A stretch of 64,000 bases of DNA, taken from assembly GCA_029204045.2 (NCBI GenBank), contig CM055072.1, positions 6,546,682 to 6,610,681 of the forward strand. The letters are read 5' to 3'. The translations under genes and the position numbers were made by a program. Below the pieces are notes generated by a model. The model saw only the letters and a list, made by a program, of their open reading frames with translations, was not told the origin of the DNA and searched no databases. Of the stretch, positions 47,856-59,700 are shown one piece after another; position 1 is the first letter of the stretch; every line of letters starts with the position of its first letter. This stretch comes from Tillandsia leiboldiana (taxonomy: Eukaryota > Streptophyta > Magnoliopsida > Poales > Bromeliaceae).

Positions 47856-48433
47856 TGTGACGCCCCAATTTCCCAAGGGGTCGCCCATTCTAAAACTATT
47901 CTAGCTCTAGCACGCTTAACTCTCTTAACCTCTCGGGTCTTGCTACCACCCAAAATGCTATAGCCGGGTTAAGAGATTTTGTCCTATTATATTATTTATA
48001 TATAGGACTAATACACATTTCGGGGGTGTCACATTTTTTCTCCCTTTAAGTCCTGACGTTCTCGTCAGGCTCAAAGACACTCACAAGCACCAGGCGATGT
48101 GAGACTCGTCTCGCTAGCCTTAGCCGACCTTATGGGTAGCTGCACTCCACCCACAACAGTCATTAGCCGGGGAGCCTCACTCTACCCACTATATAACTTT
48201 GGCTCAGTCGAGACTCATCTCACATTTCCGGCTGATGAATGTCTCTGATACCAACTGTGACGCCCCAACTTCCCAGGAGGTCATCCATCCTAGAACTGCT
48301 CTAACTCTAGCACGCTTAACTCTCTTAATCTCTTGGGCCTTGCTACCACCCAAAATGCTATAGCCGGGTTAAGAAATTTTATCCTATTATATCATTTATA
48401 CATAGGACTAATACACATTTCGGGGATGTCACA
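47856..48433 (-). mobile_element. Complete Cassandra TRIM retrotransposon, duplication GGTAC
   Basis: 578 bp on the minus strand: 5' LTR 48256-48433, PBS TGGTATCAGAGAC (48241-48253 complement), noncoding internal region 48034-48255, PPT AAAGGGAGAAAAAA before the 3' LTR 47856-48033. GGTAC flanks it at 47851-47855 and 48434-48438. Each 178-bp LTR carries a 5S-rRNA-like stretch (AGTTAAGCGTGCTAGAG to GGATGGATGACCTCC in the 5' LTR), which includes the 5S internal promoter boxes. It encodes no protein and must be mobilised in trans. Confidence 0.92.
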
Positions 48434-48438
48434 GGTAC

Positions 48439-49152
48439 CAAGGGCAATGGTAGCAGAGTGGCGAGAGGAGACAGTGCTAACGAAAGGTGGCCGAGTTACA
48501 AATGTGGTCGTCTTGCTAGCGTAGTTCTATCACCTTTATCCCTCTTAACCTCTTCGGTCAAGCCACCATCTAAAATGTTATAATCGACTTAAAAAGTTTG
48601 GCCATTTTATATCTTATGTATAGAACCGTTTCAAATACTAAGACCTAGCCGGACCTAGTTCTTTTTCTTAGTTGTCTTTTTGTTCTTCTTAATTACCCTT
48701 TTTTTATTAAAAATAATAAATATGTTGCACTATTTGAAACTATATTCCAACTCTTAACAAGTTGTTGCATAAGTAAAAAATATATTACATTATTTAATAA
48801 GTGCATCAAACTATAAAATAATCTAATATATTATTAATAGTATACTATATGATCAAACAGTGTAACAAATTTTTTAATGATACAATACTTTTACATTTTT
48901 TATAGTTTATTGCACAAGATGAGGCCATCTAAAACTACAGTAAAAAAATTAAAATTTAAAAACTAAAATATCACAAACAGCAAAGTTCAAGGACCAAAAG
49001 TGCAATTTACTCTTGTAGAATGAGCAATGCTATCCGCACCCAAGCCAGGAATGAGGATTTTTTCACTGATTACTCCATAATAGATGTGGTGTAAGTTGTA
49101 CATTCGATTTCGAATATACAAAAAATATTTTTCTTATAGAATATATTTAGAA
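48439..49152. other. Intergenic DNA
   Basis: First about 60 bp is the rest of the Cassandra target; the remainder is AT-rich with no gene. GAGCAATGCTATCCGCACC at 49022 resembles the outer end of the foldback MITE and could be a decayed arm. Confidence 0.5.
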
Positions 49153-49325
49153 GGTTAATGCTTAGTGTACACCCCAAATAAAGTGTACATCTTACATCAC
49201 ATCCATTCAAGGATGGAGTGAATTTCATCGATCACTTCGAAGTAACCGATGAATAAATTTCCACCCTTAGATAGAATGAAATATATGATATACACCCTAT
49301 TTGGAGTGTATATGTAGCATCGCTC
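49153..49325. mobile_element. Foldback MITE copy 4, decayed
   Basis: 173 bp from GGTTAATGCTTAGTGTACACC to TGTATATGTAGCATCGCTC. Hairpins persist: TGTACACCCC against AGTGTACA, centre CATCGATCACTTCGAAGTAACCGATG-like pairing at about 49228-49253, and TATACACCCTATTTGGAGTGTATA-like pairing at the right. No 9-bp duplication is visible, fitting an older copy. Confidence 0.65.
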
Positions 49326-49503
49326 CGTCAATCCAAAAACACCTGATGAGTTACTACAAATCTACTTATTTGAGCCAATACCAGTTACAAATTTTAGTCC
49401 TAGTACTCTTCTAGTTCTCTAGCTCTCAAGCTTCATCTTTATGTTATATATATAAATAAACATTATTATAAAAAAAAAAATGTCTACTAACCATTTAATT
49501 TTA

Positions 49504-49675
49504 GGAAAATGCTACTTGTACACTCCATTTGGGGGTGTACATCACACACCCCACCCATCCAATGGGTGGGGTGTGGTGAGGGGTCACTTCACAATTTGTG
49601 AAGTGACCCTCCCACCCTTAAATGGGTGGGTGTAAGATGTACACCCCCTTTGGGGGTGTACATGTAGCATTGCTC
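49504..49675. mobile_element. Foldback MITE copy 3, 172 bp, duplication TTAATTTTA
   Basis: TTAATTTTA flanks it at 49495-49503 and 49676-49684. Five stems: left TGTACAC/GTGTACA; ACACCCCACCCAT-CCA plus complement (13 bp); centre GGGTCACTTCAC-AATTT plus complement (12 bp); CCCACCC-TTAAAT-GGGTGGG; right TGTACACCCCC-TTT plus complement (11 bp). The two halves also pair with each other. The best preserved copy. Confidence 0.9.
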
Positions 49676-49684
49676 TTAATTTTA

Positions 49685-51008
49685 ACACTTAATTTTTAAA
49701 TAATTAATTTTAAAAAATTTATATGTAAAAATGATATATAATAAATGTTAATAGAATTTTTGTTCTATCCATTGTGTGGAGTTCCTGTTATAACCATCCG
49801 GCCCATGTTGGTTTGGATTGAATATAGGATGTCAAAAAGTTAGATTCGGCACGAATTTTTAAAAATTTAAATTAAAATTTTTAATTCAAATTCAAATCTA
49901 ACGAATTTCAAAAATTCATATCAAAACCGAAGTCCGATCAAATATTTGAAATCCGAATCCGAACCTGAATCCGAAAATCTGAACCCGAAATAATTATTTC
50001 CTTTTAACAAATTTCAAAAAATATTACATTAAATTTAAATTTTTAAAATTTAAATTTAAATATATCATCAATATTTATACATATATTATATAATATAAAA
50101 TTAATTCAGACTCGGGTCGAGTTCAAGTTCGAATTCGGATTCGAATCGAATACCAATAAAATTTGTATCCGAATTCAAATCCGTCGTATTTTTATTTTTT
50201 ATATTCGTATTTGAAACTATCTCTATTTAGTATCGGATGAATTCGCTCCGTTCATATTCGAATTAGAATTAAATTTTGGGTATCAGTATCGATTAGCATC
50301 CCTAAATAAATTCCAACCCTTTGCTTAGTTTGTATAGAATAATTCTTTTAATAATTTCTTCCGTTCACATGTAAATTATCTAACCGTTCATTGAATAAAG
50401 TTCATTGCTTCCAAGTCTTGCACCGTATCAATGATAAACACTTTTTTATCTCAAACATTTCACACTCTTTATGAGCGATCACAAATTCACGGAGAATCTC
50501 TTCTCCAAGCATCTTGTGGTGACTTTGAATTGACGAAATTATAATTTGACTGTAAATAAATTTATTAAAAAAAAATTGAAAATGATTCTCTAAAAATTTA
50601 TATTTTTTAAAATATTTTTATAAAATTTATATTTATAAAAATAATTATATAGGTGTAAATTGTATATCACGTGTGTCCGCCACGTGAGCGGGAGAGTCTG
50701 AGATAAGACAAGTTAATGGCCCTATTTGCACAAATTAATTTTGTCATTCATTATAATTTTACAGAGAAAATCTGATAGGCAGCTACTGGCTTGAATTCTC
50801 TAAAAGATTTTTGATTTTTTTTTTTTTTTTTTTTTGAAATGGTCTGAAGTTATTTTTTTTATAAAAATAAAATAAAATCTAGTACGTGTACGGTGTATCC
50901 CTCCGGTATTATGTTAATTGATGAAAAAATATAAATTTTTTTTTTCATCAAAATTAATTTTTAATTAAACTACAATTATGTCAATCCAAACTCCCCTTTA
51001 GTAATTGC
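49685..51008. other. AT-rich intergenic DNA
   Basis: No gene seen. A stretch of CCGAATCC/GAATTCGGATTCGAAT-type degenerate repeats (about 49900-50290) looks like decayed satellite or transposon sequence. A poly-T run lies at about 50817-50835. Confidence 0.5.
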
Positions 51009-51244
51009 TGTGGAGTACTGACTCATCTATGTTATCATGTATTAATGGCATTCTACAACATTCTACATTATACTTCGATATGGGTTTGATTTGGAATAAT
51101 TGTCTTTTCTTGTACATCATTACTATTTCCTTAAATGCCAGATTCTCATTCCAAATTATCTTGTATAACTTGTAGAACCTCTCTATATTAAGAGAGCATT
51201 ATAATGAATAACATCAGAACATTATTCTCAAATTACTTCTATCA
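51009..51244 (+). repeat. Probable 5' LTR of the copia element
   Basis: The end at 51244 (TTCTATCA directly before the PBS) is clear. The start is my guess at TGTGGAGTACTG (51009), giving 236 bp. An AT-rich TCTATATTAAGAGAGC stretch near 51181 may be the TATA region. No partner LTR is available. Confidence 0.5.
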
Positions 51245-51257
51245 TGGTATCAGAGAT
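51245..51257 (+). other. Primer-binding site of the copia element
   Basis: TGGTATCAGAGAT, initiator Met tRNA type. Confidence 0.85.
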
Positions 51258-51357
51258 AGGTTGGATCAATCCTAGTTTGCGCCGCTACTCGCAAGAAGTT
51301 TTCTTCGTCATCATCTTTTTCTAGTCAAGGTGTTATTATTCTAATGTTTGAATTTTC

Positions 51358-52061
51358 ATGGCATCTTCTTCTATTCTCTCTACTACAGCAACTTCCTCTA
51401 TGGCATCATCAGTTTCCTCCTTTGTTCAACTAGATGTCAAGCTAACAGGGACGAATTACTGTGAATGGTATGTTTCACTAAAGCTATTATTTGATACTCT
51501 TGATCTTGTGAGCCATATTGATAACACTCCAACACCAACAGATGAAAAGAAAATGAATGAATGGGCTGTTACAGATCGACGAGCCCGCGGAATCATTTCT
51601 TCATCTGTTGATGTTGACATTCGCATGCAGTTAGTAAATTTTACTACTGCACGAGAGATGTGGGCACATCTCCAACGTCTATATGAACAATCAAGTTACG
51701 CTCAGTCCTATGCCGAATTTCATGAGTTGTCCCTTGCCCATCAAGGAGAGCGTACCATACAGGAGTTTTATACATTCATGCAAACTCGTTGGCGTCAACT
51801 TGCAACTATGGAGCAACCGCTGTGTCGAGCTTGCTCTATCTGTGACTGCGCCACAAAACAAAGCTGATGCACAACCAACAACGCCTCTTTCAATTTCTTA
51901 TGAGGTTACGACCAGAATTTGAAGCCTTACGGGGTCAACTCCTTCATTGGTCACCACTTTCCACGCTTGATACAGCTTTGGCAGAGCTTATTGCTGAAGA
52001 AACTCGACTTCGCGTGCTTCATTCGTCTCAACCTTCTCAGCCAACTGTTTTGGGCAGCAGG
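51358..52061 (+). pseudogene. gag: Copia Gag, frameshifted and truncated
   Basis: Starts MASSSILSTTATSSM. LDVKLTGTNYCEWYVSLKLL (about 51424-51483) and REMWAHLQRLYEQ followed by IQEFYTFMQTRWRQL are typical of the copia gag UBN2/DUF4219-type domain. The first frame stops at 51865. Homology resumes as QRLFQFLMRLRPEFEALRGQ in another frame from about 51873, so at least one frameshift lies between 51810 and 51870. Cassandra cuts it at 52062 before any zinc knuckle. Confidence 0.8.
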
Positions 52062-52198
52062 TGTGACACCCCCTGAATTTGGATTAGTCCTCTATATAAA
52101 TGATATAATAGGACTAATCTCTAACCCGGCTATAGCATTTGGATGGTAGCAAGATCCAAGAGGACCATGAGAGTTAAGCGTGCTAGAGCTAGAGTAGT
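52062..52198 (+). mobile_element. Cassandra LTR, interrupted
   Basis: TGTGACACCCCCTGAATTTGG to AGAGCTAGAGTAGTTG: the first about 137 bp of a 178-bp LTR, ending inside the 5S-like part where the gypsy LTR begins. The rest should lie beyond the right end of the gypsy element, outside the window. Confidence 0.85.
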
Positions 52199-55100
52199 TG
52201 TCACGCCCCGGGGTCGAAACTGCGACCCGGGGCTCGCCAACAGATCCGCCACCTATGCCCAACCCGCATAGGCGAAGCGTCCTACCTGCAAAAAGAGCTA
52301 CAGCTAACAGATATCAGAGCTAAAAGATAAAACTGCTATAGAAATGAAATCAACCATTGTACAACTGAAGATAAAACAACAAGGTCCATCTCCCAAAAAT
52401 GATAATCATACAATAACCTCAAGTACAAAACTCATAGCTCAACAGGGAGATATCTCAAATACAACATCAGTGTACCAGCTCTCAATACATCATATCCTCA
52501 CTACAACAGTCTCTCAAAGAGGAAATAAATACTAATCTACGACTATGCTGAAGATCTCTTCCAAAAAGGGGGGGGGGGGGTACCGCTACTCTCCAATGGG
52601 TCAGGATCTAGCTCGCTACTCCCTCACCGCGAACAGCAACCGCAGAAACGGCAACACCCGCCAAGACTCTGCAAAACAAGGGAGAGAAAGGACAAAAGGG
52701 GGAAAAACCCCCGACGGGCGTGAGAACTACGCAAAAAGGGAGTTCTCAGTGGGTATCGCCAATAGGCCCGACGATCAGCCCACCAAGACCACTAGAGGCA
52801 AAAGATAACTAAATGCAGTAAACTTTAAAGAAGAAGCAGAAGACACTCTACAGCTACCATGCCTCTATCTGAATGCTCAATGGGGAAACTCTGATAATAT
52901 ATGCAACACTCGCACACGAGGTGCTCAATCGACCCAATCGAGCTGACTGCCACATCGGGTCCAGTCAAACCTGCGCCCACCTACAACCACCTCCCGGCGG
53001 ACGGGCAGGGAATTACGTAGGGCGTCCAAACGGACTAACTCGCTATTGAGTAGTGGCTCGTGCAGGCTATAGTCATAATCCATGCTCTCTCTCTCAGAAC
53101 GGATAGACTCAAGATGCTCAACCTCTCACACAATGGTCAAAGAACTCACAACGACCACGGGACCACCGTCAAACCCCGAACGGTTCCCAACATACTAGCA
53201 CTGGTCTAAACACAGCTACTAGACTCCACTCGGTCCCCCAGGCACGAGTGTAACAAAAAGTATCTGCCTGAATAAACCCAATCGATAGACCAGTAATCAC
53301 TGGTACTGCCTGCTCTGCTGGTACGGTCGCATCCCAAGGTAAGTAACAGATCGGCATCGAACCGTCCGATCGCACACAAAAGTAAGTAACAGACTGGCCT
53401 CGATCCGTCCAGTCGCACACTCCGGAGTGGGCACGCGAGGGGAGCGACCCCACACGAGTAAAGTAACTCTGGCATCAGTAATCACCAGTAGCAAGTATCG
53501 ACGGTATCGAGTATCTCTGTAACCAATGTCTCATAATAAGCAGGACTGGATCAAGACTATGAGCAAAGTGGGAAACTCCGTCCCCTAACAAAACCCCGAT
53601 CTGAGCAGATAGTACTCAAACAAGTGGGAAACACCATCCACTAGAACAAAATCGATACCCAATCTGATGCAATAGTCAACATCGGTCGCAACCGCCCCCC
53701 CACAAAAAGTCCAGCGGTAACCGCAATAACCCACGACCCACAATTGTGTACAAATAATCAAGATCTCGTTCAACCGCCTACTGTCCGCGGTTGCCGCAAT
53801 AACCCACGATCCAACATCAAGCACACCCTGTCTCTGACCCGAAGGTCCCGCTACACTATCCCAAACCTCTGCTCGAACCCGAGCAATACAGACCGCCTGA
53901 CTAACAAGAAGGAGAAAGGAATAACATGGTTTCTCCTTAGTCAAGTTCCAATATGTAGTGCAGCACGTAGAAAGATGGCCTAACTATATGTCCATACAAG
54001 CATGGCATTGTCCTCAAGAAGAATAAAGAAAATAAACCTCATGTCCAGAATTAGCAATGACCATACCTGTCCATGGATTTTCGATCCATAATCACTCCTT
54101 GGAGTAGAACCTGCACATAACTACATAATCCTATCCCATTGTACAAACCAGCCTCATAAAAGGGTTATGTGCTAACATGACATGATAATTAATCATATAG
54201 GGTAACTTGCCTTAGGTAAGCGTCCACTAATCATCAACCTGAATGTCTGATTCATACCATTGTCATAATATGAATAATTAACTTGCAATTCCCATAAATC
54301 AACATTGTTAAGCTTACCAATCAATCCCAGGTATTGTACCCTACACCTGCATGCAATTCTAACATATAGAGTTAGAGAACCGTCCACCGGTTCTCGGAAC
54401 AAAGCACCCACCTGAAAAGCTGACTGTCCAAAGCCCAACAGCTGAAAACACCAGATAACTCTAATCCCTTGCTCCAATAAGTTCAGCACACCCGTAACTC
54501 TCCTGGCCCAATACAAAGTCCACTATTACACATACATTCCAAAAATCTGCACTCACACACCATACAACAACAGTCCCAGAAATGCTTAATTTTCACCTGC
54601 AGCAAGAGCCCAGAAAATTCCAGAAAAATATCACCACGATCCTCGCGTCGATAGCTTCGCAACGGTAGCTTGCACGCCCAAATCTGAGTTCGGTAAGCCA
54701 AGATATAAATTCGACAAGGTGGTACACTCAAAAGATTTCAGCACAAAAGACTGTAGCACTGTACACAGAGAAACAGTGATTCTCACCTCTGATGAAATCT
54801 CCGAAAAATCCAAGAAAAATATGAGCGCGTTCCTTGCGATCTGTAGATGAAAAAGTTGTATAAGCTCGTTTCCGGCTGACGCTTGTGCGCAAAGATATGG
54901 CCAAAACACCTCGATGCTGCCCCACAAAGCCAAACAGAAAATGGGTCACAGTGTTGCCTCGGGATCCGTGCCAAAAACTTGCAACGGAAAGCGCAATCAA
55001 TACGAAAGATGAAGCCCTACCTCTTAGGAGTCTGCCAGCGCAAGAATCACAGAAAGTGAGCTCGGGGTAGCCCAGGGGAGCCAAAACACTGTCGCTGCGC

Positions 55101-56724
55101 CGAAGAAGAACACTAGAAGCAACGTCGCGCCGTACCGTAAAATGGGGAACCTCGGGATTCGTGCCTCCAAAATCCTAGAACTTGGCAGGAAGATCAAGCA
55201 CTTGAGGATGTGAAAACTTTGCTTAAGGGAGCTCGGGCAGAGGAGGTGTGGTTTGGGAGAAAAAAAGCCCCAAAACAGAGGCTCGGGCGGCTCCTTTAAA
55301 TAGGCTGAAGGAAACAATTGGGATAATTCCCACCAAGTCCCGGTTTTCGGCGCCCGGAAACTTCCGGGCGCGCACAGTGCGGCCCGGCCCAGAACTTTCG
55401 GGCGCGCACAGTGCGGCCCGGTCCACCACACAGCCCAGTCCACTACTCCCCCGGGCCCCACTGCACCCGGTGCCACTGCGCCCCAAATGGCGACGCGACA
55501 CGTGGCTCGGTCAACCCGTGCACCGCGCACGTCGCGCCGTGGACCGCGCACGTCGTTGCTGACCCGGGCCGTACGGCCACCTGCCCCGCCGTACGCCACC
55601 TCCCCGCCGTACGGCCACCTGCCCCGGTCAATCAACTCCACCGATTGCGTGGACCGGGAGCACAACACCGACCAATACCTCACGCCACGTGTCCACTCGG
55701 TCTACCGTGCACCCGGGCCCAAATTCAGTGGAACCGCGCCTGCTGCAACCGGCCAACCGGAGAGCGCCACGTGGCCCGCCCCCGGTGCACGACCTCCGCG
55801 GTGGACCGCGGCGCCTGCCCGCGCGCCCAGGGCGCCTGCCCGCTCCCTGCCCCGCGCCGCTTGCCGCCGCGTGCCGCCTTCCGATGCCGCGCCGGCCTCC
55901 CGCCCGCCGCCGCCCGCCGCCGCCAGCGACTGCCGGAGATAACTGTTCCGGCATAACAGTAACCGCCAACGCCAAAAAATCAGCAAATAGCCCATCTTGA
56001 CCGTTTTCGCGCGCTGATTCCAAAAACGGCGTCCATTTTGCCAAATTCCAATCCTATGAATTGCCGAGGCTCCCGGAAAGGTATTTTTAATCGAATTCCG
56101 CGCCGAGCCGAAATTCGATATCCACTCCGCGTGTAAACTCTTCTTAAACTATCCGATGGGGTCCCCCGATTACCTACGAGATCCATTTTAGCCCCGATCC
56201 ATCACTTGTGTCCAAATTGGCGCGCGAACACCGCCGACATGCCACGTAGGCTTCCGAAGCTGCTGGTCACACTGTAGNNNNNNNNNNNNNNNNNNNNNNN
56301 NNNNNNNNNNNNNNNNNNNNNNNNNNNNNNNNNNNNNNNNNNNNNNNNNNNNNNNNNNNNNNNNNNNNNNNNNNNNNAACCGCCAACTCCAAAACATCAG
56401 AAATAGCCCATCTTGACCGTTTTCGCGCGCTGATTCCAAAACAACGGCGTCCTTTTGCCAAATTCAAAACCTATAGTTTGCCGGAGGCTCCCGGACAAGG
56501 GATTTTTAAAATCCAATTCGCGCCGAGCCTAAATTCGTATCCACGCCGCGTGTAACTCTTCTAACATCCGTAGGTTGTCGGCCCCGTTCCTACGAAGTCA
56601 GCCCTTTTAAGCCCCGATGTCCATCACTGTGTCCAAATTGGCGCGCGAACCCGCCGACATGCCACGTAGGCTTCCAGAGAGCTGCTGGTCACTGTATAAG
56701 CCCTGCAAAGATTCGGTCACCACA
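52199..56724 (-). repeat. 3' LTR of the shrunken gypsy element, with assembly gap
   Basis: Minus strand from TGTGGTGACCGAATC to CGGGGCGTGACA. It matches the solo LTR 42838-46965 throughout, with a TATA-like TATTTAAA at 55295-55302 and G-box-rich U3 at 55490-55790. The apparent length of 4.5 kb is inflated by a 100-N gap and a repeated 320 bp around it; without them it would be about 4.1 kb. Confidence 0.88.
56278..56377. other. 100-N assembly gap with duplicated flanks
   Basis: Exactly 100 N. Sequence 55961-56277 before it and 56378-56697 after it are the same LTR segment (AACCGCCAAC to GGTCAC(A)CTGTA). The solo LTR and the 60119 LTR have this segment once. This looks like two overlapping contig ends left unmerged. 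Confidence 0.9.
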
Positions 56725-59700
56725 TCCTCCCCAACTAAAAGAAAGTTCGTCCTCGAAACTAAGGCACTCCCAAGGAGTCTCAGAAACCAGGGTCAAAATT
56801 CAACACCGCCGTCTCCAGCTCCAAGTCACCTATCACTCCCCGTGATTACTCCTCAGCACAACAACAGCAACCAACCCCAGTACGGCATAGCCCGATTGCG
56901 CAATTTCCCTCCCCTCACGAGTCGAATTCGCAACGGGCGTCCCTCGTACTCCAAACTCTCACAGACCCCAAAAGGAACGAGTCAATCACGGGCGGAGGGT
57001 CCAAACATAACACTCTTGAGCTGAGACCTCAGCAAAAAAACCCAAACTCCAACAAAAGACTGGGGGAAAGGAACGAACAGCCTGAGTAACATCTCAAAAT
57101 CACTCCCAAGAGCCAGCTCAACAAAGCGACCCGAATCACATCCACACAAACACCTGCACAGAAAAGGGGCCCAAACAAGCATGGGTTCACACTCGGTCGC
57201 CCTCAACACTTACCACCTAAGTGGATTGCTCAGCCGCAGCCTCTCATCAAAAGGGATCCTCAGGGACTCAACTCAAACCCTGCACACAAGGATGGCCCCA
57301 CACAGTGCCAGCTATGGAACCGTCAAACTCGACTCCCAAATAGCTCTTCGGCTCCAGGCATCCGCCACCACAGTGGCTCTGCGGGGTGATACTGGATGCT
57401 CACAAAATCCAATGGTGGCTCTACAGCCACTACGGGAGGTATCACTATAACTCACAAATCATCTCCCACCACTGACTAGGTTACTCAATCATCACCCGGT
57501 CATCAAGCTCTGCTGGCACTATCCGTCCAAAAACTCCTCACCCCAACAATGACCGTCGATCTCGGCCAGTCTTAATAGCATCCACTTTGGCCGAATTTCC
57601 CCGCCGCCCCTTCGGCTAGAAGAAGTAATCCAGGAAGATAGCTCTCGAAGCTAAAACTTGCACCACAACGACTTGGCAAAAAGCTTCTTCCCCACAGACC
57701 TTGTCACACCATATACAAATGCTGCACAAGCTCTAAATCACTCAGGGAGGGGGGTAAAACCAAAATATTCCTGGAGGATGCCGCTATCAAACCGTTCAAG
57801 GCCAACTGAAACACAGAATTCCTCAATCTAGAGCAACAGGGCATTAGTCAACCATTGGCTTCACTGTACTCGTAATGCCCCTACTGTGTCCTGAACACCA
57901 TCTAGACAATGCCCTCAGCTGAAATTCCAAATTGCGCAGGCATCAAACAATAACTGCCGGAATATAGCTCCTTCAAAGGTTCTAAATAATACCTGGACCT
58001 GCCTGGACTCCAATCCCAAAGGGCTCTCACCGTCGTGTATCAACGACGTGGCACTAGGTCAAACAGACCCTCGATCCAACAGATCCCCGCACCGGTGCGA
58101 TCAACTCTCCCAGCTCTTACGATAATCCAAGTGGTGCTATTGAGGTTGCGCGGTTTCCAGAACCACGTCAACCGCAATCTCAATCTCCTAACAGGCGGCA
58201 TAATCATCAACTCGATGGACTCACACCCGGGATTTCGCAGTAATAGAAATATCCTTTGGTCCCGGCGCCACCATAAGCTCCTCTCACACAGTCGCTAAAC
58301 CCTGTGTGCTCGAACAATCTCCCCCATAACAAGCCTCCTTGTCTGCCTCGCAAAAGTCACAACAGCAACCCTCTCTGCACTTAACCATCCAGTGTTGCCG
58401 TGCCAACCAATCCCAAGCACTGGGTCAAAACATCGAACTGCCACCCATATCAAAGGTTTGCCGGTATAACTCATGGTCTCAACGACACTGAACATAATCC
58501 ACAAGCCTCATTCACATGCACAACACCGATGGTATCCTGTACCTCTAGTGCACTGGTAACAACTCTGCCTCTAGTCCATGCCGGAATGCAAAGTGCACTA
58601 ACTCCGACTGCTGTGATGAAATCACACCTGCAACAACCCGATCCACTGCCGTGGCGCCCTCCAACGGCGGCACAAACTCATCCACACGATGCAAGCGGTG
58701 TCGCTTAGTCCACCAGAAATATCCAATCATCACAAGGAGCACGACCTCTGTCTCTGCTCACGCTGAGGCAACAGATACGATCCTCCGCAGACAACAAACC
58801 ACGCTACCGTTGCGCTACTCTGATATAGACACTGATACTGCCATCGGGGTCCACCCGATCCCCAACATCTCAGAAATCCATCATTGCAACCGTCATAAGA
58901 CAAAACACCATTAATCCATGCAATTCCCTATACACTATCCTGACTAAGCTCACCCCTCAATCCCATATACTACATCAAATATGCAAGTTATAAATCACAA
59001 AGGGTAGAATTCCCTTGGGTAAGCTTTACATTAACCATCCACAAGGATATCCACCACCCAGGAAAGCAAAACGAAAATGCCTCTGCCTGCCGATCTGTCC
59101 TCCATCACCTAGCGCCAAGCGCCTCCCTCCAGAACTCGCCTCTAGCGGCAGATCCCCATCCAAGGAACTGCAGTGTCCAGCTCCAAACACAATGCCTACT
59201 CCGACGAGGCATCACAGTCCAAAACCCGAACATGAGGGACCGAAAAGACTAAAGAGTATCCTGCGCAATCCACTCCCAATCTCACTTATCCTATGTGCCT
59301 CGTCCCTCGAAACCTGGAGCACCAGTTCAACAACTGCATAAACTCTCAGCACAGGGAGGCTCTCAATTGATCATCACTCCATCACCCCCCACCACGACTC
59401 TGCCTCCAAAGGCTCCAAGCTCAATCTTACGAGTCGGGGTGGTTCATCTGCCAAATCTGGCTCACTTAATCAACATGCCCCACAGCTCCTCTGCTGTCAA
59501 CCATCCACCCTACCTCAGTGCCTTGGCACTAAACATTGGCACGGAGGGGGCCACTCGCTCTATTGGCACTACAGAAATCCCTGCCGCTGACGATACTACA
59601 TCCTGGTGGTCTCAGAAGAAAAGTACTGTCGGGCTGCCACTGCTCTGGACAACTGCGTCACCAAACTAGCTGCTCACTCTGCCGCTGATATGCCTCTAAG

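Larger units (their letters stand above)
51009..52061 (+). mobile_element. Ty1/copia retrotransposon (Ale/Retrofit-like), 5' part
   Basis: Short 5' LTR, PBS and gag, then cut at 52062 by a Cassandra LTR. Short LTR, CTATCATGGTATCAGAG junction and gag with NYCEWYVSLKLLF and LTLP-type blocks fit plant copia elements of this kind. The 3' part is not in the window. Confidence 0.75.

Noticed and set aside
47466..48433. Functional 5S rRNA genes
   Set aside because: Only part of 5S is present, with many changes, and it sits in TG..CA-ended LTRs with PBS, PPT and a target duplication, that is, Cassandra.
56378..56697. Biological tandem duplication in the LTR
   Set aside because: It flanks an exactly 100-N gap and is absent from the sister LTRs, so an assembly artefact is more likely.
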